Assembly (NCBI GenBank): GCA_023265135.1
Contig: JAHFUM010000001.1
Location: 313,632 to 377,631 of the forward strand
Length of the DNA stretch: 64,000 nt
Origin: Nitrosarchaeum sp.
Lineage (GTDB): Archaea > Thermoproteota > Nitrososphaeria > Nitrososphaerales > Nitrosopumilaceae
Direction of reading: 5' to 3'
In this document: positions 18,196 through 27,433 of the stretch, in pieces
How positions within the stretch are numbered: the stretch's first letter is position 1
Layout: every line of letters begins with the position of its first letter
Translations under genes and position numbers: made by a program
Notes under the pieces: model-generated
Database searches by the model: none
Told to the model about the DNA's origin: nothing
The model's input: the letters and a program-made list of their open reading frames with translations, nothing else

Positions 18196-19653
18196 ATGAA
18201 TTATGAAGATGTAATGAAGTTGGCACTTGAGCGAGGATTTTACTTTCCAAGTTGTGAGGTTTATGCAGATGCTCAAGCAGGTTTTTGGGAATATGGACCA
18301 TGTGGTGTAAGTTTGAAGAATAAATTTCTAGAGTTATGGCGTAGAGAACTGATTAGGAGAGATGGGATGATGGAAATTGACGGTTCACAGATTATGTCAA
18401 AATCCGTTTTTGAGGCATCAGGTCATTTGGGAAGTTTTGCAGATCCTATAATTAAATGCAAAAAATGCAAATCAACTTTTAGAGCAGATAGAACAATTTC
18501 TGAAATTTCAAAAATAGATATTCCTGAAAGTGCAGATTTGGAGGAGTTTGATAGTGCTATTTTACAAAATAATATCAAGTGTCCAAAATGTAAGGGTGAT
18601 TTTGAAAATACTAGAAAATTCAATATGATGTTCAAAGTAGGAATAGGTCCTGAAGAAGAAGCTGCATATCTTAGGCCTGAGACATGTCAATCTATCTTTG
18701 TTGATTTTCCAAGGCTCTTTAAGACTATGAGGGGGAAGCTGCCACTTGGAATTGCTCAAGTAGGTAAAAGTTTTAGAAATGAGATATCTCCAAGACAGAG
18801 TTTGTTGCGTCTTCGTGAATTTTATCAAGCGGAGATCGAAGTATTTTGTAATCCAACAAAATTAGATGAAGTGGAAAAGTTTTCTGAAATTGCAGACACA
18901 ATAATTAGAATTCAGGTTGATTCTAAACTTGAAGTAATCACATGCAAAGAAGCTGTAGAATTAAAGCTTATTCCAAATAAGTTTGTAGCCTATTATTTAG
19001 CAATATTAATCGAATTTTATGAGAAAACAGGAATAGATGTTTCAAAAAGTAGATTTAGGAAACTTGGAGATAAAGAAAAAGCATTTTATGCCCAAGTTGC
19101 TTATGATTTTGAAATTGAAACTACAATAGGTTGGCTTGAATTAGTTGCATGTAATTATAGATCAGATTATGATCTATCCAGTCATGCTAAGAAAAGTAAA
19201 GAGAAATTTGAAGTGATGGATAATGATGAAAAAGTGTTACCACATGTTTTTGAAATTTCAATGGGAATTGATCGTAGTCTTTACACAATACTGGAACATT
19301 CACTTTATGAGGATAAAGTAAATGAAAGAAATGTGTTATCTCTAAAACCATATTTAGCTCCTATACATATTGGTATTCTTTCATTGATAAAAAAAGACGG
19401 TTTAAAAGAAAAGACAGATGAAATATATCTTCAGATAAAAAGAAAATATGATGTGTTTTTGGATCATTCCGGTGCAATAGGAAGGAGATATAGAAGACTA
19501 GATGAAATAGGTGCACCATTTGCCATTACTATTGATTATCAAACTTTGGAAGATCAAACTGTAACATTACGTAAAAGAGATTCTATGGAACAAAGTAGGA
19601 TCAATATTTCAGAGATTGACTCTATACTTTCTGAATTTACTGCCTATCCATAG
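18196..19653 (+). CDS. glyS: Glycyl-tRNA synthetase (class II, archaeal type)
   Basis: Charges tRNA-Gly. The 485-aa protein begins with the usual ALERGFYFPSCEVYADAQAGF and WEYGPCGVSLKN motifs. Motif 2 appears in QVGKSFRNEISPRQSLLRLREF and motif 3 near SMGIDRSLYTILEH, followed by an anticodon-binding domain. An inserted zinc ribbon is visible (IIKCKKCKSTF, IKCPKCKGDF). A cognate tRNA-Gly lies at 8763. Confidence 0.95.
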   Translation: MNYEDVMKLALERGFYFPSCEVYADAQAGFWEYGPCGVSLKNKFLELWRRELIRRDGMMEIDGSQIMSKSVFEASGHLGSFADPIIKCKKCKSTFRADRTISEISKIDIPESADLEEFDSAILQNNIKCPKCKGDFENTRKFNMMFKVGIGPEEEAAYLRPETCQSIFVDFPRLFKTMRGKLPLGIAQVGKSFRNEISPRQSLLRLREFYQAEIEVFCNPTKLDEVEKFSEIADTIIRIQVDSKLEVITCKEAVELKLIPNKFVAYYLAILIEFYEKTGIDVSKSRFRKLGDKEKAFYAQVAYDFEIETTIGWLELVACNYRSDYDLSSHAKKSKEKFEVMDNDEKVLPHVFEISMGIDRSLYTILEHSLYEDKVNERNVLSLKPYLAPIHIGILSLIKKDGLKEKTDEIYLQIKRKYDVFLDHSGAIGRRYRRLDEIGAPFAITIDYQTLEDQTVTLRKRDSMEQSRINISEIDSILSEFTAYP

Positions 19654-19865
19654 TCTTAAAAAACATGATTAGATTACTTTAGAATTAATGGTAATATTTT
19701 TTGATTCTATTCTGATTTTTAACAGATGTGTCTTTCCTTGATTAGGTTGAGAGATTATTTCATAATGTATTTCCAGAGAATTCGTCAATAAATTTTTTAA
19801 AATATTTATGAATGGTGATTTTCTAAAGAAATAAAATAAAAAGTGACAGTCGTCTTTCCTAGATT

Positions 19866-20513
19866 CTAATAAGTAGAAGTGGAGGATTGGGACGATAGTC
19901 CAGTTGGTGTTGGTACAGATGGGAATTTGTCTCCAACCTGTTGCTCTGCTACTGCAGATGCTTCTTGTAAGATTCTTTCTGTTTCCTCACTTGAAGCACC
20001 AGTCTCCATGCTAAATGAGTCTCCTGCGAGAGAGTCCATCATTAGACCATTGAGTGTCTGAGTCATGGAATTCAATTCTGAGTCTGCTTCTGGCATGAAT
20101 CTTCCTAGTGATGACTTCAATCCCTTCATTGTAGACATCGCTGGGCCGATTGCTACCATAGCATCGCCTAGATCATGAATAGTTGTCAGTCTTAATTGGA
20201 CTTGTTCCAATGACATTCTTGCATTGCCGAGCATCTTTGTAACCTTACGAATTTCAGCTAATTCGTTTGACAAAACTCTGCTTGTACTTGTATCATGTTG
20301 CTGCATTGCAGTCACGACTCTCTGGAAGAGTTGCGCGTCTCTTTCATGCAGTTTTCCAAGCATAGAGTCCATCTTTGATATTTGGACTTGTAGTTTGTTT
20401 ACTGCGGTTTGGATTCGTGGTTTTAATGCACCTTGAGGTTTTATTGTCTCACGGAGTTTGTCGGTTACACCTGGTGTCTCTTGTCGAGCCCAAGTCTTAT
20501 CGAAGTTTGGCAT
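19866..20513 (-). CDS. cdvB: CdvB-family ESCRT-III protein
   Basis: A 215-aa Snf7-like helical protein of the archaeal cell division (Cdv) system. The basic first helices (LRETIKPQGALKPRIQTAVNKL) and long amphipathic helices (MLGKLHERDAQLFQRVV; RKVTKMLGNARMSLEQV) are typical. It ends with the conserved thaumarchaeal EILxEA-type segment (ERILQEASAVAEQQVGDKFPSVP) and a Ser/Thr-rich tail. No winged-helix domain is present, so it is one of several thaumarchaeal CdvB paralogues. A second paralogue sits at 63489. Confidence 0.9.
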   Translation of the reverse strand: MPNFDKTWARQETPGVTDKLRETIKPQGALKPRIQTAVNKLQVQISKMDSMLGKLHERDAQLFQRVVTAMQQHDTSTSRVLSNELAEIRKVTKMLGNARMSLEQVQLRLTTIHDLGDAMVAIGPAMSTMKGLKSSLGRFMPEADSELNSMTQTLNGLMMDSLAGDSFSMETGASSEETERILQEASAVAEQQVGDKFPSVPTPTGLSSQSSTSTY

Positions 20514-20617
20514 GTCAAGTAATTTAGAAATTAGCTCTTAATGGACAGAGTAAATTTAGATAAACTTTAGAGTAAATTTAGCTAACAAACTAATTCCAGC
20601 TACAAATTCAATAAATC

Positions 20618-21376
20618 ATGGTAAAAATAGTAGTTTTTGATTCTGGACTCGGTTCCTTATCAATAATTAAGGAAATTCAAAAAATATGTAAATCAGATAT
20701 TATCTATTTTGCAGATCAGAAGAATTTTCCATATGGGGGGAAATCAAAAAAACAACTAGAGGTAATTATTAAACAAACAATAAAACTATTAGAAGAAAAT
20801 TTTTCGCCAGATCTAATTGTAATGGCATCAAATACTCCAAGTTTGATGGTAAAAATTACAAACAAAAAAGTAATTGGAGTGAATCCCCCAATTAATGAAG
20901 CTATGATGCTTTCCAAGACAAAAAATATTGCGATACTTGGAACACGATCTGTAATAAAAAGTAAAAGTTTATCAAGTTACATAAAGAAATTTAATTTTTC
21001 AAAAAATGAAAAAATTTTTAAAGTAAATTCATCAGAACTCGTTAATCTTGTAGAATCAAATAAGTTTGTCACAGATAAAATATATTGTAAAAAAATTATA
21101 AAAAAAACTCTTGCCGATGTTATTTCAGATAAAATAGATGTGGTTACTTTATCAAGTACACATTTGACATTTTTAAAATCATTATTGAGTTCAGAATTTC
21201 CACAAGTAAAATTTGTTGATCCTGCAAATACGGTAGCAAATAACGTTCTTGCAAATATCAAAAAAGAATCGGAAAAAAATACAATCAAAATTTTTACATC
21301 CGGTAATGTAAAACTATTTAAAAAGAATTTACTCAAACTTGGGATAAAAAATAAAGTAAATTTTCTATCTACTTGA
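20618..21376 (+). CDS. Glutamate racemase-fold protein lacking both catalytic cysteines
   Basis: 252 aa clearly related to MurI: VVFDSGLGSLSIIKEI at the N-terminus and YFADQKNFPYGGKS. The first cysteine motif (normally ACNTAS) reads ASNTPS, and the second (normally LGCTHYP) reads SSTHLTF, so both racemase acid/base cysteines are serine. Racemase activity is therefore unlikely by the known mechanism. A binding or different catalytic role must be assumed. The gene overlaps the convergent cobM/cbiF gene by 8 bp and diverges from cdvB. Confidence 0.85.
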   Translation: MVKIVVFDSGLGSLSIIKEIQKICKSDIIYFADQKNFPYGGKSKKQLEVIIKQTIKLLEENFSPDLIVMASNTPSLMVKITNKKVIGVNPPINEAMMLSKTKNIAILGTRSVIKSKSLSSYIKKFNFSKNEKIFKVNSSELVNLVESNKFVTDKIYCKKIIKKTLADVISDKIDVVTLSSTHLTFLKSLLSSEFPQVKFVDPANTVANNVLANIKKESEKNTIKIFTSGNVKLFKKNLLKLGIKNKVNFLST

Positions 21377-22133
21377 CTTTTGCCTTTCTGTATCCATGAC
21401 TAAATTTTTTATCATAAAGTTTTGAATACTCGTAAGTTTCTGGATCAATTACATCACTAATAATTATAATTGCAGTTCGGGTAATTTTTTCATCTCTTAC
21501 TTTTTTTAGAATATCATTCAATGTTCCTTTGATGATTTTTTGATCATCCCAGCTTGCTCTATATACTACAGCAACTGGTGTGGTTTTTTTGTATCCTCCT
21601 ACAATTGCCTCTTTTACAATATTAGAAAGTAAATGAACACTAAGATAAAAAATCAAAGTTGCTTTGTGTTTTGCAAGTTCGGAAATTTTTTCTCGTTTTG
21701 GTACTTTAGTTCTAGATTCTGCCCTAGTTACAATAATGGTTTGAGTTACACCAGGTAGTGTAAGTTGGGTTCCGAGTGCAGCGGCTGAGGCTAAAAATGC
21801 AGTAACTCCAGGAATAACTATTGATTCAATTCCTTCTTTTGTTAGATTATCTATTTGCTCTTTGATTGCTCCATAAATTGATGGATCACCGTCATGTAAT
21901 CTAATTACCAACTTGCCATTCTTTGCATTTTTGTAAAGAAGATCAAAGATTTCTTCTCTTACTAAACCAGCTGCATCGTGAAGTTCTCCTTTTTTGCATA
22001 ATTTTAGAATTGGAGGAGGAATTAAAGATCCTGAATAAACTACAACATCTGCTTTTTGAATTAATTTTTTGGCTTTGACTGTAATTAATTCAGGATCGCC
22101 AGGACCGCAGCCAACAAAATAAACTTTAGACAC
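21369..22133 (-). CDS. cbiF: Precorrin-4/cobalt-precorrin-4 C11-methyltransferase
   Basis: SAM-dependent tetrapyrrole methylase of the cobalamin pathway, 254 aa. It begins VYFVGCGPGDPELITVKA and contains VVYSGSLIPP, VIRLHDGDPSIYGAIKEQ and PGVTAFLASAAALGTQLTLPG, all typical of CbiF/CobM. Its start overlaps the stop of cbiL by 8 bp, placing it last in a cbiT-cbiL-cbiF operon. Confidence 0.94.
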   Translation of the reverse strand: MSKVYFVGCGPGDPELITVKAKKLIQKADVVVYSGSLIPPPILKLCKKGELHDAAGLVREEIFDLLYKNAKNGKLVIRLHDGDPSIYGAIKEQIDNLTKEGIESIVIPGVTAFLASAAALGTQLTLPGVTQTIIVTRAESRTKVPKREKISELAKHKATLIFYLSVHLLSNIVKEAIVGGYKKTTPVAVVYRASWDDQKIIKGTLNDILKKVRDEKITRTAIIIISDVIDPETYEYSKLYDKKFSHGYRKAKVK

Positions 22134-22848
22134 GTTTTACCACCAAGATTGAAAAATATTTTGTAGTAAGTGTTCCGTTATTTACTTCACCTAATGTTAG
22201 TTTTCGAATAATTTCATTTTCTGTTCCAATATCTTGCCCAATTGCAAAAATAGAGTTATCAGGAAAGCCAGCTTCTCTAAGTAAGTCAATTACTTTATCA
22301 AAATATCTTCCATCTTTTAAAAAAACCATTGTTTCAGAATTTTTTGCAATTTCCTTTACAGTGCTCAAATCATAGCATGATGGAATTATTGCAACTTTTT
22401 CTGATCCTTCTGCAATGCTTATACCAACTTTAGCTGCAAAAGTAAACATAGAAACAATTCCTGGAATTACACTGATTTTGATTTCTGGGTGATTTAGTTC
22501 AATGTCTTTATGCATGTAAATCCAAGTACTATACAGATATGGATCACCTATTGTGAGATAGACGACGTTTTTTCCTGTTAAAACTTTTTCTGCCATAATT
22601 TTTGCATTTTTTTTCCATGTTACTTCAAGAATGTCTCTGTCTTTTGTCATTGGAAAAATCAACTTTATGATCTCTTGATTTTTTGATTTATCAATTAGTG
22701 AAGATACAATAGAAAATGCGATGCTGGGTTTGTCTTCGTCTGAAGAGGGACACATTATTGTATCGGCATTTTGAATTGCCTTAGCAGCCTTTACTGTAAG
22801 CAATTCAGGATCGCCAGGGCCTACTCCTATTCCAATTAATTCAGGCAT
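22126..22848 (-). CDS. cbiL: Precorrin-2/cobalt-precorrin-2 C20-methyltransferase
   Basis: SAM-dependent methylase, 240 aa. The glycine-rich start IGIGVGPGDPELLTVKAAKAI, VVYLTIGDPYLYSTWIYMH and VIPGIVSMFTFAAKVGISI identify CbiL/CobI. It sits 36 bp downstream of cbiT and overlaps cbiF, so the three form one operon. Confidence 0.94.
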   Translation of the reverse strand: MPELIGIGVGPGDPELLTVKAAKAIQNADTIMCPSSDEDKPSIAFSIVSSLIDKSKNQEIIKLIFPMTKDRDILEVTWKKNAKIMAEKVLTGKNVVYLTIGDPYLYSTWIYMHKDIELNHPEIKISVIPGIVSMFTFAAKVGISIAEGSEKVAIIPSCYDLSTVKEIAKNSETMVFLKDGRYFDKVIDLLREAGFPDNSIFAIGQDIGTENEIIRKLTLGEVNNGTLTTKYFSILVVKRV

Positions 22849-22884
22849 GAAAAATATGGTTTTATTCCCAATTAAAAATCTAGA

Positions 22885-23472
22885 TTATATTTTTGTCGCA
22901 GAAATTATCGTAACTGGATTTCTGGCAAGCATCATAGTGCCTTTTGAGGTCTTTCTACTCTTAGAGATGGTTACTTGAGTGATATCTACTGAATCAAATT
23001 GTAATTTCTCAAGGACTTGTAAGACAGAGTACAAAGTCTCAATTAAGATTATTCCGATGACGATTCTTCCTCCGGATTTGAGTTTGTCTTGGCATAGCTT
23101 GACAATTTCTTCTGTATCACCTCCAGTTCCTCCGATAAATATTGCATCAGCTTGACCAAGTTCTGAGATTTTTTCTTTTGCATTTGCAAGTATTACCGAG
23201 ATGTTTGTTAATCCAAATTTTTCAATATTTTTTTTTGTCAATTCTATTGCATTGGGATCATAATCTATTGCAATTACTTTGCCTGATTCAACTTGAATTG
23301 CAGACTCAATAGATATAGATCCACTTCCACATCCAATATCATATACTGTGTATCCTGGACAGAGTCTTGCTTTACTAATTTGAATAACTCGTACCTCTTC
23401 TTTTGTTATTGGTACATTCTCAGAACGCTCAAAATCTTCATCTGGAATTCCAGGTGTTTTATAATTCCACAT
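22885..23472 (-). CDS. cbiT: Cobalt-precorrin-6B C15-methyltransferase (decarboxylating)
   Basis: 195 aa Rossmann-fold methyltransferase. IPDEDFERSENVPITKEEVR is the typical CbiT N-terminus, and VYDIGCGSGSISIESA is the SAM-binding motif I. GGTGGDTEEIV follows. The CbiE-type domain found fused in CobL is absent, so this is the stand-alone form. It is preceded by a small membrane-protein gene 14 bp upstream. Confidence 0.92.
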   Translation of the reverse strand: MWNYKTPGIPDEDFERSENVPITKEEVRVIQISKARLCPGYTVYDIGCGSGSISIESAIQVESGKVIAIDYDPNAIELTKKNIEKFGLTNISVILANAKEKISELGQADAIFIGGTGGDTEEIVKLCQDKLKSGGRIVIGIILIETLYSVLQVLEKLQFDSVDITQVTISKSRKTSKGTMMLARNPVTIISATKI

Positions 23473-23486
23473 TATACCAACATTTG

Positions 23487-23960
23487 TTATGATAGTGGAG
23501 ATGGAATACCAGTTGAAACGGTACCTGCGTGTACTATGGTATACGTTAGAATCCAGACAAACAAGTATAGGAAAATATAACTCCCTATGCCTTGTGTTAC
23601 AATCTTCTTTTTATCGGATGATGGTAATTGCATATTCATTGATTTTGCAATGAATATAGTTACGATGAAAACAATAATCATAAATGCGATTGATGCCCAT
23701 CTTCTCTCCTCTCCCTGAATATTTTCAAATAGAAAAGTTGCAAGAGTGCCAGCAATTACTGCAAAACCAACCCTCAACCAAAACAGTTTGTCTAATTTTC
23801 TGTCTTTTTCACTTTTTCCATCTTGATTTACTATAGATTCTGGAGTTTTAGAGACACTTGATTCTGTCTCAGGAATTTCATTTTCCTCTTTGATTGACTC
23901 TTTTTTAGAATCTTCAGGGTCGGGTGTTGGTTCAGATTTCTTTTTTTTGAATTTTGCCAA
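23487..23960 (-). CDS. Small membrane protein with charged N-terminal tail
   Basis: 157 aa. Residues 1-60 are highly charged and Pro/Ser-rich, probably disordered. Three hydrophobic segments follow (FWLRVGFAVIAGTLATFLF; WASIAFMIIVFIVTIFIA; YIFLYLFVWILTYTIV). The three-helix layout is reminiscent of EMC6-like archaeal proteins, but I cannot confirm that. It is on the cobalamin operon's strand, immediately upstream of cbiT. Confidence 0.7.
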   Translation of the reverse strand: MAKFKKKKSEPTPDPEDSKKESIKEENEIPETESSVSKTPESIVNQDGKSEKDRKLDKLFWLRVGFAVIAGTLATFLFENIQGEERRWASIAFMIIVFIVTIFIAKSMNMQLPSSDKKKIVTQGIGSYIFLYLFVWILTYTIVHAGTVSTGIPSPLS

Positions 23961-24064
23961 GTAAATTTCTAGGTTAACTCCACTTTGCCTTGTTTAAAAT
24001 CTTTGGTCACAAAATGAGCATAAAATAGAGTAAGAGTATAATTTCGGATATTGGATAGATTGTT

Positions 24065-25981
24065 GTGACTCTTGCAGGAATAGAACTTCGTTATTTGGTG
24101 AATCAAATTTCAGAAGAAGCACAGGATTACTATGTAAGTAACATCTACGGTGTGACAAAAGACAGCATATTATTCAAACTTCATCATACTGAAAAGTCCG
24201 ATATCTATATGATGATATCTACTTCTGGAGTCTGGTTGACATCTGTAAAAATTGAGCAGATGGAACAAAATAGATTACTAAAAAGACTGCGAAGTGATCT
24301 GTTACGATTAAAACTAAAAAAAATAGAACAGATCGCATCGGAAAGAATTGCATATTTTACTTTTGCTGGATTTGATAAGGAGTTTGTAATTGTTGGTGAA
24401 TTTTTTGGTGAAGGAAATATTTTGCTCTGCAATAATGAGATGAAGATTCTTGCATTGCAACATTCTATTGATGTAAGACATAGGAAGCTTGGTGTCGGTT
24501 TAGTGTATACCCCACCACCTCTAAATGGTATAGATGTAATCAAGATCACAGAGTCAAACTTTGAAGAACTAAAGACATCAGATTTGCCTGCAGCAAAGTG
24601 GCTTGGACGAACATTGGGATTGCCCAAAAAATATGTCGAAGGTATATTTGAAATGTCCAATATTGATTCAAAATGTTTAGGAAGTAATCTGACATCTGAA
24701 CAGATAAAGAAACTCTATAATACAACAAAAAATATTGTTACAAATGTTGTTACAGGCAAACATGAGCCAGTAATTATCAGAAATGAAAAAACAGAAATCA
24801 TTCCTGTTAGATTAGGGAATTTAGATGACAAATGCACTGTTGTCAACAGTTTCATCAAAGGCTTAGATACAGTTTTTACAGAAAATCTTGTAGAGATTGG
24901 TAAATCAATTCAAACTGGAGGTTCGGATAAGAAAATAAAAGAACTTGAAAGTCAGATAGTAGAACAAGAAAAAGCAATAGATACTGTAAAAGAAAAATCA
25001 AACCATATAACTAATGTTGCCAATTCACTTTTTGAGATCATCTCAAAAGGTATCACATCAATTGAGGATTTAAGAGCTCAGGAAATTTTGACAACTCATA
25101 ATTCTAAATTAACTAAAGAAAAGGGGATTACGCTTATCATAGTTGATGATGAAAAGATAAAGATAAACTCACAATCTCCACTGCAATCAATTGCATCAGT
25201 ATTGTTTAATGAAGCAAAACGAAAATCAGGTGCAATAAAATCAATTGAGCAAATTAAAATTAATACACAGAAAAAATTAGCAAAGTTACAAAATAAAGCT
25301 GAAACAGAAAAAGATTCAATTTCATTCGCAGAGATCAGAAAAAAGAATTGGTATGAAAGATACAGATGGTTTTTCACGTCAGATGGAATTCTTGCAATAG
25401 GTGGTAGAGATGCTCCATCGAATTCTGCTGTAGTAAGAAAACATTTAGAAAAAAATGATAAGATATTCCATGCAGATATTTTTGGATCTCCTTTTTTCAT
25501 CCTAAAGGATGTAGAAAATCCACCAACAGCCAGTTTGAACGAAGTTGCTCATGCAACTGTTTGCTTTAGCAGAGCATGGAGAGAGGGTATGTATGGTGTT
25601 ACTGCATATTGGGTAAATCCAGAACAAGTCAAAAAATCAGCTCCGAGCGGACAATTTCTCCCAAAGGGATCATTTACAATAGAAGGACAACGAAATTTTG
25701 TAAAAATATCCACTCTTAAGTTGGCTGTAGGAATAGTTCCACAAGGAGATGATTATGTTGTGACATGTGGTCCTCCTGAAACTATTAAAAAAAATTCTGT
25801 CTGTTATGCTATAATTGAACCACATGGATCTGAAATGGTAGATGCTGCAAAGAAAGTTAGACTCGAATTTTTAAAACTCAAAGAGGAAATTGCAAAGAAA
25901 ATAAACATAGATGATTTTGTTCGTGCTCTTCCTGCAGGAGCAAGTCAGATTACAGAGGTAGGTTTAGGGGATGCCTCTTAA
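24065..25981 (+). CDS. rqcH: NFACT family protein (RqcH/Rqc2/NEMF homologue)
   Basis: 638 aa. The N-terminal NFACT-N domain (GIELRYLVNQISEEAQDYYV; VGEFFGEGNILLCN), a helix-hairpin-helix and coiled-coil middle (residues about 280-440) and the NFACT-R domain (NWYERYRWFFTSDGILAIGG; GRDAPSNSAVVRKHL) are in the usual order. The family binds stalled 50S subunits and recruits Ala-tRNA for C-terminal tailing in ribosome-associated quality control. The start is GTG at 24065. Its 3' end overlaps the Mut7-C gene. Confidence 0.92.
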   Translation: MTLAGIELRYLVNQISEEAQDYYVSNIYGVTKDSILFKLHHTEKSDIYMMISTSGVWLTSVKIEQMEQNRLLKRLRSDLLRLKLKKIEQIASERIAYFTFAGFDKEFVIVGEFFGEGNILLCNNEMKILALQHSIDVRHRKLGVGLVYTPPPLNGIDVIKITESNFEELKTSDLPAAKWLGRTLGLPKKYVEGIFEMSNIDSKCLGSNLTSEQIKKLYNTTKNIVTNVVTGKHEPVIIRNEKTEIIPVRLGNLDDKCTVVNSFIKGLDTVFTENLVEIGKSIQTGGSDKKIKELESQIVEQEKAIDTVKEKSNHITNVANSLFEIISKGITSIEDLRAQEILTTHNSKLTKEKGITLIIVDDEKIKINSQSPLQSIASVLFNEAKRKSGAIKSIEQIKINTQKKLAKLQNKAETEKDSISFAEIRKKNWYERYRWFFTSDGILAIGGRDAPSNSAVVRKHLEKNDKIFHADIFGSPFFILKDVENPPTASLNEVAHATVCFSRAWREGMYGVTAYWVNPEQVKKSAPSGQFLPKGSFTIEGQRNFVKISTLKLAVGIVPQGDDYVVTCGPPETIKKNSVCYAIIEPHGSEMVDAAKKVRLEFLKLKEEIAKKINIDDFVRALPAGASQITEVGLGDAS

Positions 25982-26468
25982 AACAAGAAGTGAACCTATA
26001 TTTTTTGTTGATGCTATGTTGGGAAATATTGCAAGGAAATTAAGACTGCTAGGTTATGATTCACAATATTTTTCAGATATTGACGATGAAAAATTAATTA
26101 ATATTGCAAGAAAAGAAAAAAGAATAATTATTTCAAAAGATGAAGAACTAATTAAAAAAGCAAAGAAACTTGACATGAAATCAATTTACATCAAAAAAGA
26201 AGATGAAATTGAAGAATTTCTTGAGATTATTAATAGCATAAATTTGAAAAGAATTAAGATAAATGGAAATGTAGCAAGATGTACAAAATGTAATTCATTA
26301 ACTGAATCAGTAGACAAAGAAATAATCAAGGAAAGAATCACTAATGGAGTTTTAAAGTCAAATGAAAAGTTCTGGATATGTAAGCACTGTAATCAGATTT
26401 ATTGGGAAGGTACACATATTAAAAATCTGCAAGAATTTGTAGATAAGATAAATGAAAGATTACAATAA
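25971..26468 (+). CDS. Mut7-C RNase domain protein with zinc ribbon
   Basis: 165 aa. The PIN-like Mut7-C domain shows FFVDAMLGNIARKLRLLGYD, FSDIDDEKLINIARKE and IIISKDEELIKKAK, with the conserved acidic residues. The C-terminus holds a zinc ribbon (CTKCNSLT then CKHCNQIYWEG). It overlaps both neighbours (NFACT by 11 bp, AMMECR1 by 17 bp), so it is part of a tight three-gene operon. An RNase role in RNA or ribosome quality control is an inference from context. Confidence 0.88.
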   Translation: MPLKTRSEPIFFVDAMLGNIARKLRLLGYDSQYFSDIDDEKLINIARKEKRIIISKDEELIKKAKKLDMKSIYIKKEDEIEEFLEIINSINLKRIKINGNVARCTKCNSLTESVDKEIIKERITNGVLKSNEKFWICKHCNQIYWEGTHIKNLQEFVDKINERLQ

Positions 26469-27063
26469 TCTATCAGATGATGATGGTCATATTCTTGTAA
26501 AAACTGCAAGGAAGATTGTTGCCGAATATCTAAAAAATGGCACAAAGCCAAAACTAGAAAAAGAATTTAAAAACAATTTTTCTTTTAAATCAGGCGTATT
26601 TGTCACATTAAATAACACATTGGGATTAAGAGGATGCATAGGGTATCCATTACCTGATAAATCACTGTTTAATGCATTAGAAGATGCAGCAATTTCAGCT
26701 GCAACAGAAGATACAAGATTTTCGCCTGTTAAGTATAAAGAATTGGATTCAATTTCATTTGAAGTGACTGTACTTACACCACCCAAGAAAATTGTTGTGA
26801 GTAAACCTGAAGAATATTTGTCAAAGATCAAAGTAGGAAGAGATGGATTGATTATAAAATGTGGATTTTATTCTGGTTTGCTTTTGCCACAAGTTCCAAT
26901 TGAGTACGGATGGAATGAAAAGGAGTTTTTAGAATATACATGTGAAAAAGCTGGGTTACCAAAAAATTATTGGAAAAATCCTGAAACAGTAATCCAAAAA
27001 TTTGAGGGAGTCGTTTTCAAAGAAGAAAATCCGAATGGCATAGTCGTTAGAGAAGCGTTATAG
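26452..27063 (+). CDS. AMMECR1 domain protein
   Basis: 203 aa. The hallmark LRGCIGYPLPD motif is present near residue 60, along with ATEDTRFSPVKYKELD and SGLLLPQVPIEYGWNEKEFL. The AMMECR1 family is near-universal in archaea and its function is unknown; it often lies beside genes of RNA or protein modification. Here it ends the NFACT/Mut7-C operon and overlaps the convergent aconitase-X small subunit by 17 bp. Confidence 0.93.
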   Translation: MKDYNNLSDDDGHILVKTARKIVAEYLKNGTKPKLEKEFKNNFSFKSGVFVTLNNTLGLRGCIGYPLPDKSLFNALEDAAISAATEDTRFSPVKYKELDSISFEVTVLTPPKKIVVSKPEEYLSKIKVGRDGLIIKCGFYSGLLLPQVPIEYGWNEKEFLEYTCEKAGLPKNYWKNPETVIQKFEGVVFKEENPNGIVVREAL

Positions 27064-27433
27064 GGTTAGAAGATTTAGTATCTAATAAAATTTTTTGTCC
27101 AGTTTGAAGTGATGAAAATTCATCATCAGTTACTATTACAAGTGGAATATTAGCTAGAGCACATCCTGTTGCAACAGTAAGATCTGCTTTTTGACAAATC
27201 ATTGCAAGTGGAGCAGTGTTATTAGATTTGATAGAGTAGATAGTATATGCGCCTACACTACTTCCAACACCATTTGGAAATACTAGAATGCTATGTTTGA
27301 TGGATTTATCAAATAGCTCATGGTTTTTGTCACTAATTATTCCAGTTTTTTTATCAACAGTACCTAGAAAATTAATTGGGTGTTGTGATTTTAGGATTAC
27401 TCCTTGTGTTTTTCCTTGAACTAGGATTTTCAT
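27047..27433 (-). CDS. Aconitase X swivel domain (phosphomevalonate dehydratase small subunit)
   Basis: 128 aa. The segment VFPNGVGSSVGAYTIYSI, then ICQKADLTVATGCALANIP, is diagnostic of the AcnX swivelling subunit. In archaea the AcnX pair dehydrates mevalonate 5-phosphate to trans-anhydromevalonate phosphate in the modified mevalonate pathway. Its start overlaps the large-subunit stop by 4 bp, so the two are coupled. Confidence 0.9.
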   Translation of the reverse strand: MKILVQGKTQGVILKSQHPINFLGTVDKKTGIISDKNHELFDKSIKHSILVFPNGVGSSVGAYTIYSIKSNNTAPLAMICQKADLTVATGCALANIPLVIVTDDEFSSLQTGQKILLDTKSSNPITLL

